Source: Chloroflexi bacterium RBG_16_57_11 (GTDB lineage Bacteria; Chloroflexota; Anaerolineae; Anaerolineales; UBA4823). Taken from it: 16,058 nt of DNA. The notes beneath the pieces were generated by a model. The model was not told the origin of the DNA. It searched no databases and saw only the letters and a program-made list of their open reading frames with translations. Every line of letters begins with the position of its first letter. Position 1 is the stretch's first letter. Position numbers and translations under genes: made by a program. The stretch covers positions 33,061-49,118 of the forward strand of contig MGNS01000032.1 of the NCBI GenBank assembly GCA_001795165.1, written 5' to 3'. Of the stretch, positions 14,842 through 16,058 are shown piece after piece.

Positions 14842-15045
14842 TCAATTGTTGAGCTGTGTGTGATAGACGATGGAGGCAACCGCCAGCCCCGCGACCACCA
14901 CTGCGGTAACCGCTTTAGGAGGCACTTTCGGGCGGGCAGGTTCATCGCCGTGGGCTTCGGCTTCTTTTTCCGAGCGATTCTGCCGCGCCTGGGCGTTAAC
15001 GCCTACCGCCAGGGCTGCCGGGATTGCTGCACAGAACATGCACAT
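14842..15045 (-). CDS. Small two-helix membrane protein, function unknown
   Basis: I do not recognise this 67-residue protein. It has a hydrophobic start with a CxxC-type pair (MCMFCAAIPAALAVGV, 1-16), a charged middle (about 20-42, rich in Arg, Glu, Lys and Pro), and a second hydrophobic segment VTAVVVAGLAVASIVY (46-61). The visible support is a GAGG site upstream of ATG 15045, position 28 bases after the LysM gene stop on the same strand, and a stop just before the 38-bp palindrome. These suggest it is the second gene of the LysM operon. The first segment could be a weak signal peptide with no clear cleavage site. It may instead be a chance frame in a GC-rich region. Confidence 0.5.
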   Translation of the reverse strand: MCMFCAAIPAALAVGVNAQARQNRSEKEAEAHGDEPARPKVPPKAVTAVVVAGLAVASIVYHTQLNN

Positions 15046-15073
15046 CTCAGGATTGTCCTCTCGTCTCGCCGGT

Positions 15074-15832
15074 CTATGGCGTCCTGGTCGGCACTGGAGT
15101 TATCGCGGTTGGGATAGGCGTCCCGCTGATCTGCAGGTTCACGGTCGGCGTGATGGTCGCCGTGGGCACTGGTGTAACGATGTTAACCGGGACGATCAGC
15201 TTTTGCCCGACAAAGATTTCATTCTCGTTTTCGATCTCGTTTTCAGCCTTGATCTCTTCCACCGTGCTGTTGAATTGCAGTGCAATCGAAAGCAGTGAAT
15301 CGCCAAGCTGCACCTGGTATTCGATCTTGGTGCCTCGGCTGATGTTGGACGGCAACGGCGTGGGTGAAGGCAGCGCCGCATCCGGCCCGGGGATGATCAG
15401 CTTATCTCCGACGCGGATGGTCGGGTTCGCCGGGTCAAGATTATTGACCGTGATCAACACCAGCAGGTCCACTCCAAATTCTTGGGCGATCGACCACAGG
15501 CTATCGCCATCCTCCACCTGGTAAATGAACGGCCCGGATTGTGTCGGGACGGGCGTTTCCGATGGAGCTATTGTGGCCGTAGGCGTGATGGTGGAAGTAG
15601 AGGTCGCAGTGGCTGTCGCCGTCGGGGTAAAGGTCTCCGTAGGGGTAGGGGTGTCGGTTGCGAAGAGCGAGATAGCCGGTCGATCCGATCCTAGCAGCCA
15701 GTAGATCAACAAGGCGGCTCCCGCAACCACTAATATCGCTGCTATTCCGATGATCAGAGGTGCCTGGCGCGCTTTTTGCTGGCGCTTACGGTACGCCTCG
15801 ATCACATTTTGGGCAGATTCTTTGTCAGTCAT
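15074..15832 (-). CDS. Membrane-anchored protein with two LysM domains
   Basis: Probable cell-wall-binding protein: LysM domains bind N-acetylglucosamine polymers such as peptidoglycan. It has 252 residues: a short basic cytoplasmic start (1-24), one membrane helix (25-47), a Thr/Pro-rich linker (about 58-98), LysM 1 (103-148, YQVEDGDSLWSIAQEFGV to VGDKLIIPG), a Pro-rich spacer, LysM 2 (172-216, YQVQLGDSLLSIALQF to VGQKLIVPV) and a Thr/Pro-rich tail. No enzymatic domain is attached. The start is forced: the frame has a TGA nine bases upstream of ATG 15832 and no later Met. AGAGG touches the ATG with no spacer, so initiation may be weak or unusual. It is followed by the small membrane protein. 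Confidence 0.88.
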   Translation of the reverse strand: MTDKESAQNVIEAYRKRQQKARQAPLIIGIAAILVVAGAALLIYWLLGSDRPAISLFATDTPTPTETFTPTATATATSTSTITPTATIAPSETPVPTQSGPFIYQVEDGDSLWSIAQEFGVDLLVLITVNNLDPANPTIRVGDKLIIPGPDAALPSPTPLPSNISRGTKIEYQVQLGDSLLSIALQFNSTVEEIKAENEIENENEIFVGQKLIVPVNIVTPVPTATITPTVNLQISGTPIPTAITPVPTRTP

Positions 15833-15889
15833 CCTCTTTCATGCCTTTTCTAAAAGATATGGATCTCTTAAATGGCAAACTGTTTTTTG

Positions 15890-15895
15890 ATTGTA
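15890..15895 (-). promoter_or_regulatory. Possible -10 box for the LysM gene
   Basis: TACAAT on the minus strand, 57 bases before ATG 15832. No good -35 stands at 16-18 bases, so this is tentative. Confidence 0.35.
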
Positions 15896-15920
15896 CCCTA
15901 TTTTTGATCGCAATGTGCCA

Positions 15921-16004
15921 TTCGGGTGCGAAATGCACCTGGCGAATCGCACCTGGCGAATCACGCTGTGTGACTCACGCCCTGCGATTCACGCCGGGTA
16001 AATC
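15921..16004. repeat. Array of 14-bp tandem repeats (two identical, three or four diverged)
   Basis: GCACCTGGCGAATC occurs twice in tandem (15935-15948, 15949-15962). Three diverged units follow in perfect 14-base register: ACGCTGTGTGACTC, ACGCCCTGCGATTC and ACGCCGGGTAAATC (to 16004). A weaker unit, TTCGGGTGCGAAAT, precedes them. Across the six, position 8 is always G and position 11 always A; positions 2, 4, 13 and 14 agree in five of six. The shared pattern is nCnCnnnGnGAnTC. The array ends four bases before a TATAAT box. Confidence 0.75.
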
Positions 16005-16008
16005 AAGA

Positions 16009-16014
16009 TATAAT
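16009..16014 (+). promoter_or_regulatory. -10 box of the gene leaving the right edge
   Basis: Perfect TATAAT 28 bases before ATG 16042. The region 17 bases upstream (GATTCA) is a poor -35 and falls inside the 14-bp repeat array, so activation by a protein bound to the repeats is possible. Confidence 0.5.
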
Positions 16015-16041
16015 CGACCGATATCGACGCAGGAGGTCAAA

Positions 16042-16058
16042 ATGCGGATTGCAGTGGT
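16042..16058 (+). CDS. Start of an unidentified gene, cut by the window edge
   Basis: AGGAGG (16031-16036) stands five bases before ATG 16042, and a TATAAT box precedes it. Only MRIAV and part of a sixth codon are visible. An opening of that kind is common in proteins with an N-terminal nucleotide-binding beta strand, but this is far too little to name a function. Confidence 0.6.

Noticed and set aside
15558..15660. Low-complexity repeats in the LysM gene considered as a DNA repeat array
   Set aside because: They encode the Thr/Pro linker of the LysM protein in frame and have no fixed period; this is protein composition rather than a separate element.
15921..16004. CRISPR array
   Set aside because: Units are contiguous 14-mers with no spacers, and no cas gene is present.

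Overview
The window reads as a stretch of bacterial chromosome, most likely from a Chloroflexota (Anaerolineae-like) organism. The reasons are a b6-type quinol:cytochrome c reductase whose last subunit is fused to cytochrome c, lipoprotein and LysM proteins with long TPTPT/TATAT-type linkers, and a moderately GC-rich background. The taxonomic call is inference from style; no rRNA or tRNA gene is present to confirm it.

Layout. (1) 1-2268, minus strand: a three-gene operon for a menaquinol-type cytochrome bc complex, in the order Rieske protein, cytochrome b6, then a subunit IV-cytochrome c fusion with two CxxCH haem sites whose end lies off the left edge. (2) 2269-2526: divergent regulatory region. 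(3) 2527-5930, plus strand: sdhCDAB, a complete succinate dehydrogenase (complex II), closed by a strong hairpin terminator. Complexes II and III therefore sit back to back: electrons from succinate enter the quinone pool through one operon and leave it through the other. (4) 5991-8349: a hypoxanthine/uracil-type DNA glycosylase, a solitary VapB-like (DUF2281-type) antitoxin on the minus strand, and a pair comprising a UPF0173 metallo-beta-lactamase-fold hydrolase and a soluble sulfite-oxidase-fold molybdoenzyme. (5) 8403-9938: an AbiEi/AbiEii type IV toxin-antitoxin (abortive infection) pair behind a near-perfect inverted repeat that runs into the start codon. (6) 9943-10896, minus strand: RNase Z. 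(7) 11032-13479: FtsK/SpoIIIE DNA translocase. (8) 13581-14765: a CapA-like lipoprotein with altered signature motifs. (9) 14842-15832, minus strand: a membrane-anchored double-LysM protein and a small membrane protein, meeting the CapA gene at a 38-bp perfect palindrome. (10) 15833-16058: a promoter region with a 14-bp tandem repeat array, then the first codons of a gene that leaves the window.

Most of the window is housekeeping (respiration, tRNA processing, chromosome segregation). The accessory pieces (DNA glycosylase, orphan antitoxin, AbiE pair) look visibly more AT-rich than their neighbours and may have been acquired. No gene-free stretch exceeds 300 bases; the longest are 2269-2526, 6768-7015 and 15833-16041, each described below. 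No tRNA, rRNA, CRISPR array, insertion sequence or integrase was seen.

I did not find a clearly undescribed multi-gene system. The observations most worth following are the 14-bp repeat array at 15921-16004, the diheme bc subunit together with the missing haem-ci cysteine in its partner, the AbiE operator that overlaps the start codon, and the altered CapA motifs.
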